Shown: piece by piece, positions 49,101 through 58,424 of the stretch
How the letters are laid out: every line of letters begins with the position of its first letter
Position numbering within the stretch: position 1 is the first letter of the stretch
From: Mercurialis annua
Lineage: Eukaryota; Streptophyta; Magnoliopsida; Malpighiales; Euphorbiaceae
Length of the DNA stretch: 64,000 bases
Assembly (NCBI RefSeq): GCF_937616625.2
Contig: NC_065570.1
Span: 14,766,001-14,830,000 of the forward strand
Direction of reading: 5' to 3'
The notes under the pieces: model-generated
Databases searched by the model: none
Told to the model about the DNA's origin: nothing
What the model saw: the letters and a program-made list of their open reading frames with translations, nothing else
Program-made: the position numbers and the translations under genes

Positions 49101-52100
49101 TGCTTTCCAATAGTGTAGAAAACAGCAAAATATTGACGGAATATCCCGATTTAACGACGGATTTCAGCCTTTTATCGACAGAAAACTAATTACCAACGGA
49201 TTTCAGCCTTTTAGCGACAGCAAATTCTATTACTAAAATGTTGTTTTCAAATAGTTTAATACAAATTTAATTAAAAATATATTTTAAATATTTATCTATT
49301 TGATTATTTTCTAAAAATGAAAAACAAGTCTATAAATTGAAACTCTTCAAATGGAAAACAAACTTATTTTTTTATGGACGGATGGACTATTGTTGATGAG
49401 GCTTTACATATTGAAGCCATTACTTGAAGGTTTGATGGCGAGAAAAAATCAAATCTTTATAATTTGTTGTAATTTAAACTAAATCTTTTAATTTTTATAA
49501 TAATAGTTAAATTGTAATTTTTGTTATAATAATAGTTAAGTTTGTATTTTATTGCAAGTTTAGCCACCAATTTAACTACTATTGTAAACAAAAATTGACT
49601 ATAGGTCACCAAACTTTTCTCAAATTCATTAAATAAATTTTTCTTACAAAATGATACTAAACTATATCTTTTATTACAAAAGGGTATACACCTATATAAA
49701 ACGTACCGTTTTCACACAAAACGCAACATTTTTTCTTATATGGCAAGCTAAAATTACAAAAAAAACATAATTTAGTGATCTTTTTATAATAAAAGGTATA
49801 ATCTCATGATTTATTTTTATAATTCACAAAAAATTTAGTGTTCTTTTCGTAATAATAAAAACATTTTTATAACAAAAAATATAATTTAGTGATCATTTTA
49901 TAAAAAAAATCGGTTTAGTGACTTTTTTTATAAAAAAAATTGGTTTAGTGACCTTTTTATAATTTGAAAAAAGCTCAGTGATCTATAGAATTTAATTTCC
50001 GTAAATTTGGTTTAAATTGTTAAGAGTCGTAAAAGTTTGACTTTTTTTTGCCATTAGGCCTTACCTAAAATAAGAGAAATATTACAAGCAAAATGTTGGA
50101 TCAATTTGATGTCGTGGACCGAAAGATGAAAGAAGAAAAGCATGTCATTGTGGAATGCTTTTGAATAGTTTTTCTTTGGCTTAATACATAGTTTGACCCC
50201 TGAACTTGTACCCATTTACCCATCTAACCTCCAAACTTAACGTCTCACCTATTGAACCCCTGAACTTGTTAAATAACCCGATTTGACCCCCGAACTTGAT
50301 AAATACGTAAACATTAAACCCCTCCGTACACAATTTCTTCTAGAACGTTTCAAGTGACAGGTGGACACGAAGGGTTCAATATTTGCATATTTATCAAGTT
50401 TAGGGGTCAAATCGGATTATTTAACAAGTTCATAGGTTCGATAGGTAAGACGTTAAATTTAGGGGTTAGATGGGTAAAAAGGTACAAGTTCAGAGGTCAA
50501 ACTATGTATTAAGCCGTTTTTCTTTAATAATGTACAACATCATGTTTAACTCCATATTTCTTATCTGAAGCTTCCATATGAATTGAATGTGAGTGTCAGA
50601 TTAGGAAGCAAATTAAGGCTTTATACATAGTTTTACTTTTAAATTGTACCATTTTATCCATCTAACTCATAAATTTAATGTCTCATATATCGAATTTCTG
50701 AATTTATTAAATAATATAATTTGACCCCTGAATTTAATAAATACATAAACATTGAATCCTTACGTGTCCACCTGACACTTGAAACATTCTAGAAGAACTT
50801 GTGTACGGAGAGTCTAATGTTTACGTATTTATCAAGTTTAGGAGTCAAATAAAATTATTTAATAAGTTTAGAGATTCGATAGGTAAAACGTTAAATTCAA
50901 GGGTTAAATGAATAAAAAATATAAATTCAAAAATCAAATTATGTATTCAGCCATAACTATAATCCCTTGCACTTTTAATACTTTATAGATAAGCGTTTTG
51001 GTTGTTTGTTTACCACCGTGAGAAAAACCATCAAACGAAAGTTTTGAACACGTAGTTGCATATTTGTTTCCTCTAATAAAACAAAAAAATCAGTTTCAAT
51101 GAATATTCGTTTTTCCATAAAAATGTGCAATATGTATGAAATATCAAATATCAAACCTTTTCGTGTACATTAATTAGGACTATTTATAAAGAGAAGTGTG
51201 CATTATTTGAATATACCTAAATAATAGAATCAAGTCAAGCTGAAATTTTAATTTAATTTAATTTTTTATTAATTTAATATCGTTATAGTTTAATTTTTTG
51301 AAGATAACTAATCCAGTTTGATACAATTTATAATATCAAATTTTTTTAATTAACCGAATCAAAAGAATTAATCAAATTATAAATTTAAAAAAGTTATTTT
51401 TTATAAACCTATAATAACAAAAAAGTCAATTTGTCTCCTGAATTTATACATAAAAATAAATTAATACTAAAATTATTTTATTTTTATATTTTTAAGAATT
51501 AATTTCAACAAATTTAATATCCGTCCAAATAACCGACTGAACCAAATAATTAAATAGATTTGGTTATAATTAGAGAATTTTGATTTCGACGACAGAATCG
51601 GATGCATAAGTACAGATAAAAAAAATAAATTAAATATCATAATACAATTAAAATTCTTTTCCACAAAAATTTTAAACTTTTAAAATGTATTCAATTAATT
51701 ATAAAAACATGAAAGAAAAAAAAGAAAATTCTTATCTAAACCCGGTCCATGAAAAAGTGAAGAGAATGAGTAGAATGACTTACATGGGGTGAAGACCTTC
51801 GATAACAAGAATCTTAGGGGGCTTGATAAGCTCAGGGGGGTCAAGAAGACCAGTGACATGATTATAGATTGGTTTCTGAACAGCAACGCCCTCTTTCATA
51901 GCCTTAACTTGCTCATACATAAGATCAAAATCGTTAGCTCTCGGGTCAAGTGCAGTCACCCCCTTCTCTTTTCGCCCCGTTCTATCCAGCGAGTGATAGT
52001 CATCCAAGCAAATTACAGTAGTCGTATCGCTTATGAGCGTGTTCGAGTCGGGATTCCCCCCCTTGGGCGCCTCGGCTGCTCCTCCGAAAACACTCGTAAG

Positions 52101-52319
52101 TCTTCGCATAAACGTGCTCTTACCGCACCCGGAGTCCGCTGCCAGACCAATCACTATCGTCTGCGAGTCACCGGCCGAGCATGTTATCACCGCCCTGGCC
52201 GCCCTCTTCTTCTTGCTGTAGAACACCAGATGCTTCTGGTTCATCTGGGTTTTTCCTGGTGTGGAGACTGTGCATGTTGGGTTGAGGGACTGAGTTGTGT
52301 AGACTGTGCAGATTGCCAT
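46182..52319 (-). CDS. PRK: Phosphoribulokinase, chloroplast precursor
   Basis: PRK makes ribulose-1,5-bisphosphate from ribulose-5-phosphate and ATP in the Calvin-Benson cycle in the chloroplast stroma. Four exons: 52319-51784, 47009-46925, 46852-46768, 46675-46182; all GT-AG with matching phases, 399 residues. Residues 1 to about 47 form a Ser/Thr- and Lys/Arg-rich transit peptide. The P-loop is GLAADSGCGKST (58-69), followed by VICLDDYHS (102-110) and RDMAERGHS. The redox pair Cys65/Cys104 has the spacing of the known mature Cys16/Cys55. The second pair, Cys293/Cys299 (CGRKLTCSYPG), which serves GAPDH-CP12-PRK complex control, is also present, so light/thioredoxin regulation should be intact. 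Intron 1 (51783-47010) is 4.8 kb and full of TIR elements. No damage is seen. Confidence 0.97.
47576..48350. mobile_element. TIR element in PRK intron 1 (775 bp)
   Basis: Perfect 9-bp duplications AAACAAATA at 47567-47575 and 48351-48359. Arms contain ATTACAAAATTACATGTTGACC facing GGTACTTTTGTAAAT-type sequence, with moderate divergence. The interior repeats words like ATATACCAAAATTATACC. No gene. Confidence 0.8.
49434..50056. mobile_element. Probable TIR element in PRK intron 1
   Basis: ATGGCGAGAAAAAATCAAAT at the left faces the inverse of ATGGCAAAAAAAAGTCAAAC at the right, and similarity continues (AATTTAAACTAAAT / AATTTAAACCAAAT). I find no convincing duplication, so borders are approximate. 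The upstream stretch 48360-49430 shows no gene; a CGACGGATTTCAGCC motif occurs twice near 49160-49220. Confidence 0.5.
50178..50515. mobile_element. Hairpin MITE in PRK intron 1 (338 bp)
   Basis: Ends GGCTTAATACATAG / CTATGTATTAAGCC with arms of about 160 bp that pair with few mismatches, flanked by perfect 10-bp duplications GTTTTTCTTT (50168-50177 and 50516-50525). It lies in transcribed intron sequence and would form a long double-stranded RNA. Confidence 0.93.
50617..50952. mobile_element. Older copy of the 50178 MITE
   Basis: Starts GGCTTTATACATAG and ends ATGTATTCAGCC. Internal blocks match the 50178 copy in order (GTGTCCACCTGACACTTGAA, ATTCTAGAAGAA), but with many transitions, mostly towards A and T. 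No matching duplication survives. Same orientation, 101 bp from the younger copy. Confidence 0.8.
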
Positions 52320-52740
52320 TTTTTCTTACTTCTTTCAACTGGACATGTAATGCTGTGGTGTATTATTATTATTATTTATTAGCGACAAAATAAAACAGAT
52401 GGCTGTTAAAGCCTTAAGGTCTAGTGATGTGTCTTCTTCTTTCTATGTTTTTATGACTGCCCTTATTACACTTATACATGATGGGGGCAAAACTGTCATT
52501 TCTGAACCTTTTCTATTAACAAACACCATGGTCTTGTTGATGAGGTGATGGCATTTGTGATAAGCAGAGGTATGGTGGGTATTTCTTGCAGTTTGGATAT
52601 TTCCATGCCACGTGGCGTCATAAGTGTGGCTGCTTCGAGATGAGATCTTTGGGGTGAGGAAATGAGGGCTTTGTAGCAAGTTTGAGACTAACAATATTGT
52701 TAATCATATTCAGAGGACCACATCCATATAATATATCTCT
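52320..52740 (-). promoter_or_regulatory. PRK upstream region with G-box and I-box
   Basis: Upstream of the PRK start there is a perfect G-box palindrome GCCACGTGGC at 52607-52616, about 290 bp before the ATG, and an I-box core GATAAG at 52559-52564, 42 bp nearer the gene. The pair is typical of light-regulated photosynthesis genes such as rbcS. An AATAAT-rich stretch at 52360-52380 could contain the TATA element. That these sites are used is inference. Confidence 0.6.
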
Positions 52741-52834
52741 CCCTCCCTTCATATTTCTTCAATCAGAACTATATATTCAAGCAATAATCCTTTCAATTCT
52801 AATAATAATTAAACAAAATGGATGATTCTATATA

Positions 52835-53181
52835 GGCCAAATGTTGTAAAAAGGCCAAACCTTTCACAAAAGTTTCACAAAAGTCCTGACCTTTCAATTT
52901 TGTCGATTTTGGCCAAAAACAAATTATTTGGTTTCAGTTGTGGCCAACTCTCAATTTGATTTCAATTTGCCTATGTGACACCTATCTGGCGCCTATGTGG
53001 CTTATCAAATATTGAAAGGTCAGGACTTTTGTGAAACCAAATAATTCATTTTTGGCCAAAATCGACAAAATTGAAAGGTCGGGACTTTTGTGAAACCAAA
53101 TAATCAGTTTTTGGCCAAAATCGACAAAATTGAAAGGTCAGGACTATTGTGAAAGGTTTGGCATTTTTACAACATTTGGCC
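52835..53181. mobile_element. GGCCAAAT-family MITE (347 bp)
   Basis: Begins and ends with GGCCAAATGTTGTAAAAA and its inverse, with perfect 9-bp duplications TTCTATATA (52826-52834 and 53182-53190). One arm has an extra copy of a unit of about 60 bp (ACCAAATAAT...GGACTTTTGTGAA). Confidence 0.93.
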
Positions 53182-53441
53182 TTCTATATATTATATTGAG
53201 TTACTTATCAGTCTGATTTAGAATTTTGGCGAATTATGTTAAAATATTTCTAATAAAAGTAAAACTATATTTTATTCCGTTACCTTCTTTTAGGATCAAA
53301 TCGGATTAATCCATAATAGTTATATATGTGAAGAATTCAGAGAAATGACAGAACCACCTCTGGTGATTTGAAATAAAATGGACATTTTACACTAGAACAT
53401 GTGCTGCCTGATTCGCATATCATCTCACGAAATTAAAAATA

Positions 53442-53790
53442 AGCCAAATGTCGTAAAAAGGCCAAACCTTTCACAAAAGTTTTAAAAAAGTCCTGACCTT
53501 TCAATTTTGTCGATTTTAGCCAAAAACTGATTATTTGGTTTCACAAAAGTCCTGACCTTTCAATTTTGTCGATTTTGGCCAAAAATTGATTATTTGGTTC
53601 CACAAAATTCCTGACCTTTCAATATATGTGCTTGACACGTAGGCGCCACTTAAGCAAATTGAAATGAAATTGAGAGTTGACCACAATTGAAATCAAATAA
53701 TCAGTTTTTGGCCAAAATTGACAAAATTAAAAGGTCGGAACTTTTGTGAAACTTTTATAAAAGGTTTGGCCTTTTTACAACATTTGGCCT
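53442..53790. mobile_element. GGCCAAAT-family MITE, twin of 52835 (349 bp)
   Basis: Perfect 9-bp duplications TTAAAAATA (53433-53441 and 53791-53799). The sequence is close to the 52835 copy but the extra internal unit lies in the opposite arm, as if the element had inserted in reverse. Its first base is A instead of G. Confidence 0.92.
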
Positions 53791-53806
53791 TAAAAATAAC
53801 ATTACT

Positions 53807-53922
53807 AAACTGTTTCACCAAATGCGCACAATCACCTATTAAGATATCTTCATACATAGCTAGATTCCTAAACTACTTTATCAAAGACGCACAATCACAT
53901 ATTAAGATATCCTCATACATAG
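53807..53922. repeat. 64-bp direct duplication
   Basis: Two copies, 64 bp apart, share GCACAATCAC(C/A)TATTAAGATAT and TCATACATAG. No function is apparent. Confidence 0.75.
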
Positions 53923-53926
53923 TGTG

Positions 53927-55774
53927 AGGATCGACTTTGCTCCTGTAGGTCAGACGTTCCTATAAAGCGATATGGATCTTGGGCTCGGTCACTGGGTCCA
54001 CTCCGATGCTAAAGTCGGTAAAGGGTAAAAGGGTATATATTAAAGATAAATTGATAAGGTATTTAATCACGTACCCTCTACTGGCCTTTGGGATTTGTAT
54101 TTATAGGCCAACGCGTCAGTGAGTCTCTTTTCAGCGATATGAGATTTTCAGCCAAGGTAGAGCTGCTTTAAACAGATAATCTGGATACGAAACTGCTATT
54201 GCTTTCTTGGCAAATTATTCTTGTGTTCTTTGTCAAGAGCATCTTGTAACTTTCCGGGATTTATATGGCATACCCAATGAGTTTGAGATGTTCATTCCTG
54301 GTGAGGGTGTTCTTCCTAATGCCCGTCCTCCTCCTCTTCACACCTTTTTTAGGAGAAATTGTTGGGTAGCCTTCGCTTTTCTTTGGATCCTCTCTTGCTC
54401 TGTTTCTTTAACTCTAGGGACATCCTTCTCTCTCAGTTGCACCCTAACGCTGTTCGCGAGATTATCTATTTAAAGCAGCTCTAGCTTCTCCATGGTGAGC
54501 AGCTAACGTTGACTCTGATGCACTACTGGTTCAGTTCTCCTTACTGTCGTAAAGACTGACCCTTTTTTACTTTGAGTTTCCGGTTCGATATGAAGATATT
54601 TAAGGATATCCCTTATTCTATTTGCAAGTGGAAAGATAAGTACTTTCTTATTTCTCATACTAGCAAGTCGTTCGGTCCTCAGCGTTGGTGCTCTCATGTT
54701 GAGCATAGACCTGTCTTCGAGGTTCTTCTTGCCAAATAAGATCTCATGAGCTGGATAGGCACCGCTTATACTGAGGAGCCCATCAAATATACTAATTTGA
54801 TTAACAATTACGTCTAGCGTCTTTCCGCTCCTCCTGCTCCTGCAATGGAGGATACTACTCTTCCTACTGGTATGTGTCCTTCCTGGTTCTTTCTTTATTG
54901 CTAGCACTTTTGTTTATTTGTTCTGGTTTACTTATTTCGTGGTTCCTTCTGTAGGTCGATAATTACAGATGGTTTCCGCTCCTCTTGAGGGTGTTGTTAC
55001 CCGAAAACGGTCTCGCGAGGGTTCGAATCCCTTACCCGCCGGTAAGAAGATTTCTTGCAGGGAGCCGCCTCGCCCTCCACCGTCTTTACCCGTCTCTGTT
55101 GTCGAGACATCCTTGTCTTCTTTTACTGAGGTGGCCGGGGATACTCCTTCCTCAGGTCGTCTTGTTTCTTCAGCGGAGGTGACTACTGTCGCAGTTCCAT
55201 TTCCTTGACCTCTCGTTAACGTTGGTCTAGGTGCTTTTGCTTTTTCTCCTCGGGGTGTTGCTGATCTCGCTGCCGAGTATCCTAGTACCACAATTCATCC
55301 TGGTCCATACCTTACGCTTCCTTATGGCAGTCGGCGTAATGACTTAGGAGTTCTTCAACAACTTCGTGACTTTGTTGGAAGGATGGAGTCTCCCTCCCAC
55401 TACTCTCGTTTGGGTGATCGGGAGTTGTATGATTCCATCTGTAAAAGATTTTTTTACCGCTGTTGATGGATTCCATATCGCATAGGGGTGGTTTATTGCC
55501 AAGGAATGTAAGTTGCTGGTTGAGAGTGCATACCTTTGTTTTGTGTCTAATCAAGTTGAATCTATTATTGCTGACAAGGAGGCCCAAAGGAGGGACGTCG
55601 TTTCTTTAAGGGCAGATCTATTAGGAATTCGGTCGAATCATGTTACTCTTTAGGAAAAGTACAAGGATTCATGTTTCTTCCTTTTGCGTATGCTGAGGTT
55701 GTATAGAAATGCCGTTGGTGATAGCTTCCTGGCTCTCAATCCTGGGGTGGATACATATTTCTTGGCTGTGGAAT
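53927..55774 (+). pseudogene. Decayed retroelement with gag-like 'putative gypsy-type transposon' domain
   Basis: The leader (about 53927-54190) has ACTCCGATGCTAAAGTCGGTAAAG and TATTTATAGGCC strings typical of the leader/LTR of these plant elements. From 54200 fragments of the domain appear in several frames: LYGIPNEFEMFIPGEGVLPN, then LSQLHPNAVREI, then ICKWKDKYFLISHTSKSFGP near 54617-54680. A Pro/Ser-rich stretch (54969-55208) and a coiled-coil-like tail follow to about 55750. Stops and frameshifts are frequent. Its 3' end was probably cut by insertion of the gypsy LTR at 55775. Confidence 0.6.
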
Positions 55775-56168
55775 TATAATAACCCATAAGTTTAAGGTTT
55801 TAGAATGTCCCACGTGTCCTAGTTTACAATAATTAGATTTAAGGAGGTCGAGAATAAGTTTGAGTATTATTGAATAGGACAAGAATGGCTCTATTATTTT
55901 AGTCGCGACATAATAATGTAGTTTGGAAAATTATTATTCATGAGAACGGGTGTGAGCGGGACTAAGTAAAAGTTAAGAATACTAATATAAAATAAAGTAT
56001 AGGTCCCGTGCTAATAATTCTTTGCCAATGTTCGTGAAATATTTTAAAGTATTTATCGTTAAAGTTCCGTAATTTTCTGAGACTGTTTTAAAATTGGACG
56101 TGGACGTCAATTAAGTAATTGAGTTAAAGTACGAGATTGAGTTGCTTGAGCTAAAACTCAACTTAACC

Positions 56169-56170
<2 letters not shown>

Positions 56171-56256
<86 letters not shown>
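56171..56256. repeat. (TA)43 microsatellite
   Basis: Uninterrupted run of 43 TA units within the gypsy LTR. Frames reading YIYIYI across it are artefacts. Confidence 0.97.
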
Positions 56257-56260
<4 letters not shown>

Positions 56261-56990
56261 TAAAGAAATGAGAATTAGGTTACAAAAACCATAATTTCCA
56301 TTTCCTTTCATCATTCACGCATAAAGGTTTACGATCAACTAGGGTTTACCTTTTCTGATTCGATTTTGTCGTTTCTAACTTTGAATCCTTTGCAATTTGG
56401 CGGGTAATCAAGGTAAGCTACTCGGTTTTCAATTTGGTTGGATGAATTTAGTTATATGAACTCACTCAATTTTTACTGAACCCGTTGATGTTATCATTTT
56501 TCAGGTGCATAGTGTTTTGAAGTGACAAACTTTTATCTTTGTTTCAGAAGTCTGTATTTTTGAAGTATGTAAAGAAACATTATTTTACTCGTAGAGATTC
56601 AGTAGCTAGAAGTCATGATATGATATTTTTGTATCAAACAGTTTTCACATGTTTTGTTATACGATGATATATTAGTATGTATGTATATAGTTTTGTAAAC
56701 TGCACTTATAAATGTTTGTAAATTTATCCGTTTAAAGTGGTTTGAAATGGCTTATATGATATGGTATGTATGTTTGAAACAGGACAATGTAAGATCCAGG
56801 ATATATTTTAGTAAGACCCTGATTTTTATGTTTATGCAATGATTTTCCGAAAGCGTTTTCAATGTCTATGATTATGATGTTTAAAGAGTTATCTAGAAAC
56901 ATTTTATGCAAGTTATTATGTTTGACAAGCAAAAAGTTTTAGTGATTTTAGGCTTGCTACGGGTTTCGCAGCTACCACACTCATTCCCTA

Positions 56991-57253
56991 ACTCGTTCCA
57001 TTTTCACATCACTCATGATATATATAATAACTTGGGGATCTATTTCCAACGCATATCCCATTTTTGCACATGAGGGTTATGAAAATCCACGCGAAGCAAC
57101 TGGCCGTATTGTATGTGCCAATTGTTATTTAGCTGATAAACCTGTGGATATTGGAGTTCCACAAGCGGTACTTCCTGATACTGTATTTGAAGCACTTGTT
57201 CAAATTCCTTATGATATGCAATTGAAACAAGTTCTTGCTAATGGTAAAAAGAG
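56991..57253 (+). pseudogene. petA: Chloroplast petA (cytochrome f) fragment in nuclear LTR
   Basis: Translation in one uninterrupted frame gives a recognisable stretch of cytochrome f from late in the transit region through the N-terminus: [12 protein letters not shown], then [54 protein letters not shown]. Cytochrome f normally sits in the thylakoid cytochrome b6f complex. Here only about 87 codons remain, without the C-terminal half or membrane anchor. The heme site CANCH has become CANCY (57114-57128), losing a heme ligand, and several other residues differ (for example a Trp-Gly pair after YIIT). It is a nuclear insertion of plastid DNA, now non-functional, yet without stops or frameshifts. 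Confidence 0.93.
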
Positions 57254-57291
57254 CGCTGGTCTTGACCTAAAATTTTGAATCGTGACAAAGT

Positions 57292-57304
57292 TGGTATTAG
57301 AGCA
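57292..57304 (+). other. Primer-binding site of the gypsy element
   Basis: TGGTATTAGAGCA, one or two changes from the usual initiator-Met tRNA complement TGGTATCAGAGC, four bases after the LTR end. Confidence 0.75.
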
Positions 57305-57621
57305 ATGATTCTAGGACTTCATTGTCTAGGGTTCCATTGCTGATACATGTTATATGATCGATGATTGGTGTTCCTAGGTCTATCTAGGACTGCTGCATCA
57401 TATAGGATTCAAATTTTGTTCCTAGGTATGTCTAGGACTACTTGTTTTCAAAACTTTTAGCTCTCCTCTTTAGGAGGTGAGTATATGTATGTGTTTGACT
57501 AGGAATTGATTATGAGATGCGCATGCGTATATGTTCTGCTTTTGCGTTAAGATACGAGTGTATGTTGAGCACGTGTATGTAGTATGTTTTATTGATAGTA
57601 GCATGGTTTTCTTTGGTCAAG

Positions 57622-57971
57622 ATGGCTGACCAAAGACAGATCAGAGCTCGTGCCACGATGACACAATATGTAGCCGAAGAGGCTCAAGATGAGTCATCTG
57701 TCCAAGGAGGGAAGAATGAACCGGTGTGAGCAGTAGGTATATGGAAGAGGCCGAGGCAAAGGCAAAGGCAAAGGCCAAGTTGCCGAAGCACAAGCACCAG
57801 GGCAGGCACCAGGGATGCCACCACAACCTATTGCTCCAGGATTTAACATGGATCATTTTTTGATTGATGTGATAGCTATGCAGACCAATCAAACGGAGGC
57901 AACTAATCTGCACCGAGAGCAGTGTAACAACAACATTGGGTGTGAATGCTGATCGCAATATAGTTTTGGCT
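57622..57971 (+). pseudogene. Gypsy gag, first part (before the copia insert)
   Basis: Starts ATG at 57622 (MADQRQIRARATMTQ...), then a Gln/Arg/Lys-rich stretch with stops from about 57727. It is interrupted by the copia element at 57972 and continues after 62714. Confidence 0.6.
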
Positions 57972-58177
57972 TGTTAGAATATGAATATAGTAGGAAGTAA
58001 TCTATGTCAATCAATTAGTATCAATTAGCATCAATTAGTATTAATTAGAATACTTGATTATAGGGATTTAGTCAATTAGGAAATCTTCCTAATTAGGCGA
58101 ATTTAGAGTTGTATAAATATCCTTGTATATTGACTGAATAGAAAATAAGAAATTTTTCTCTTCTATCTCTGTTTACA
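57972..58177 (+). repeat. Copia 5' LTR
   Basis: 206 bp, TG...CA; includes a TATAAATA-like promoter string near 58116 and about ten differences from the 3' LTR. Confidence 0.95.
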
Positions 58178-58190
58178 TGGTATCAGAGCC
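58178..58190 (+). other. Copia primer-binding site
   Basis: TGGTATCAGAGCC, complementary to the 3' end of plant initiator-Met tRNA, immediately after the LTR. Confidence 0.95.
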
Positions 58191-58424
58191 TAACTAGCTC
58201 AAATAAAACCCTAGAATATCAGTTTTCTGTTCTACAATATCAGTATTCTGTTTGTTCTTCATCAGTTCAATTTATTAGTTTTTATTCTGCAATATCAGTA
58301 TTCTGCCTGTTCTTCATCAGTTCCATTTTTTTCTTCACTTTTCGAAAGTGAGCTTCAGTCCGCTGTCACGTCTGGGTCTCTATTTCAATCCATGGTTCTA
58401 CTGAAATTTATTGTTTTCTGCATT

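Larger units (their letters stand above)
55775..57287 (+). repeat. 5' LTR of the gypsy element, containing plastid DNA
   Basis: Starts near TATAATAACCCATAAG (a decayed TGTAATACCC-type end) and finishes ...GACCTAAAATTTTGAATCGTGACA. The usual CATTCCCTAACGCCGGTCTTGACC-like junction is split by a petA fragment at 56991-57253. A (TA)43 run lies at 56171-56256. Confidence 0.78.

Noticed and set aside
51789..52382. 197-codon plus-strand frame
   Set aside because: Antisense shadow of PRK exon 1.
53927..54190. Possible complete LTR of the gag-like retroelement
   Set aside because: No second copy was found before 55775, so only leader-type similarity can be claimed.
55016..55035. GGGTTCGAATCCC, like a tRNA T-arm
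   Set aside because: No matching acceptor stem, D-arm or anticodon arm lies upstream at the right distance; it falls in the coding part of a decayed gag-like gene.
56111..56314. Open frame with a long YIYI run
   Set aside because: Artefact of the (TA)43 microsatellite.
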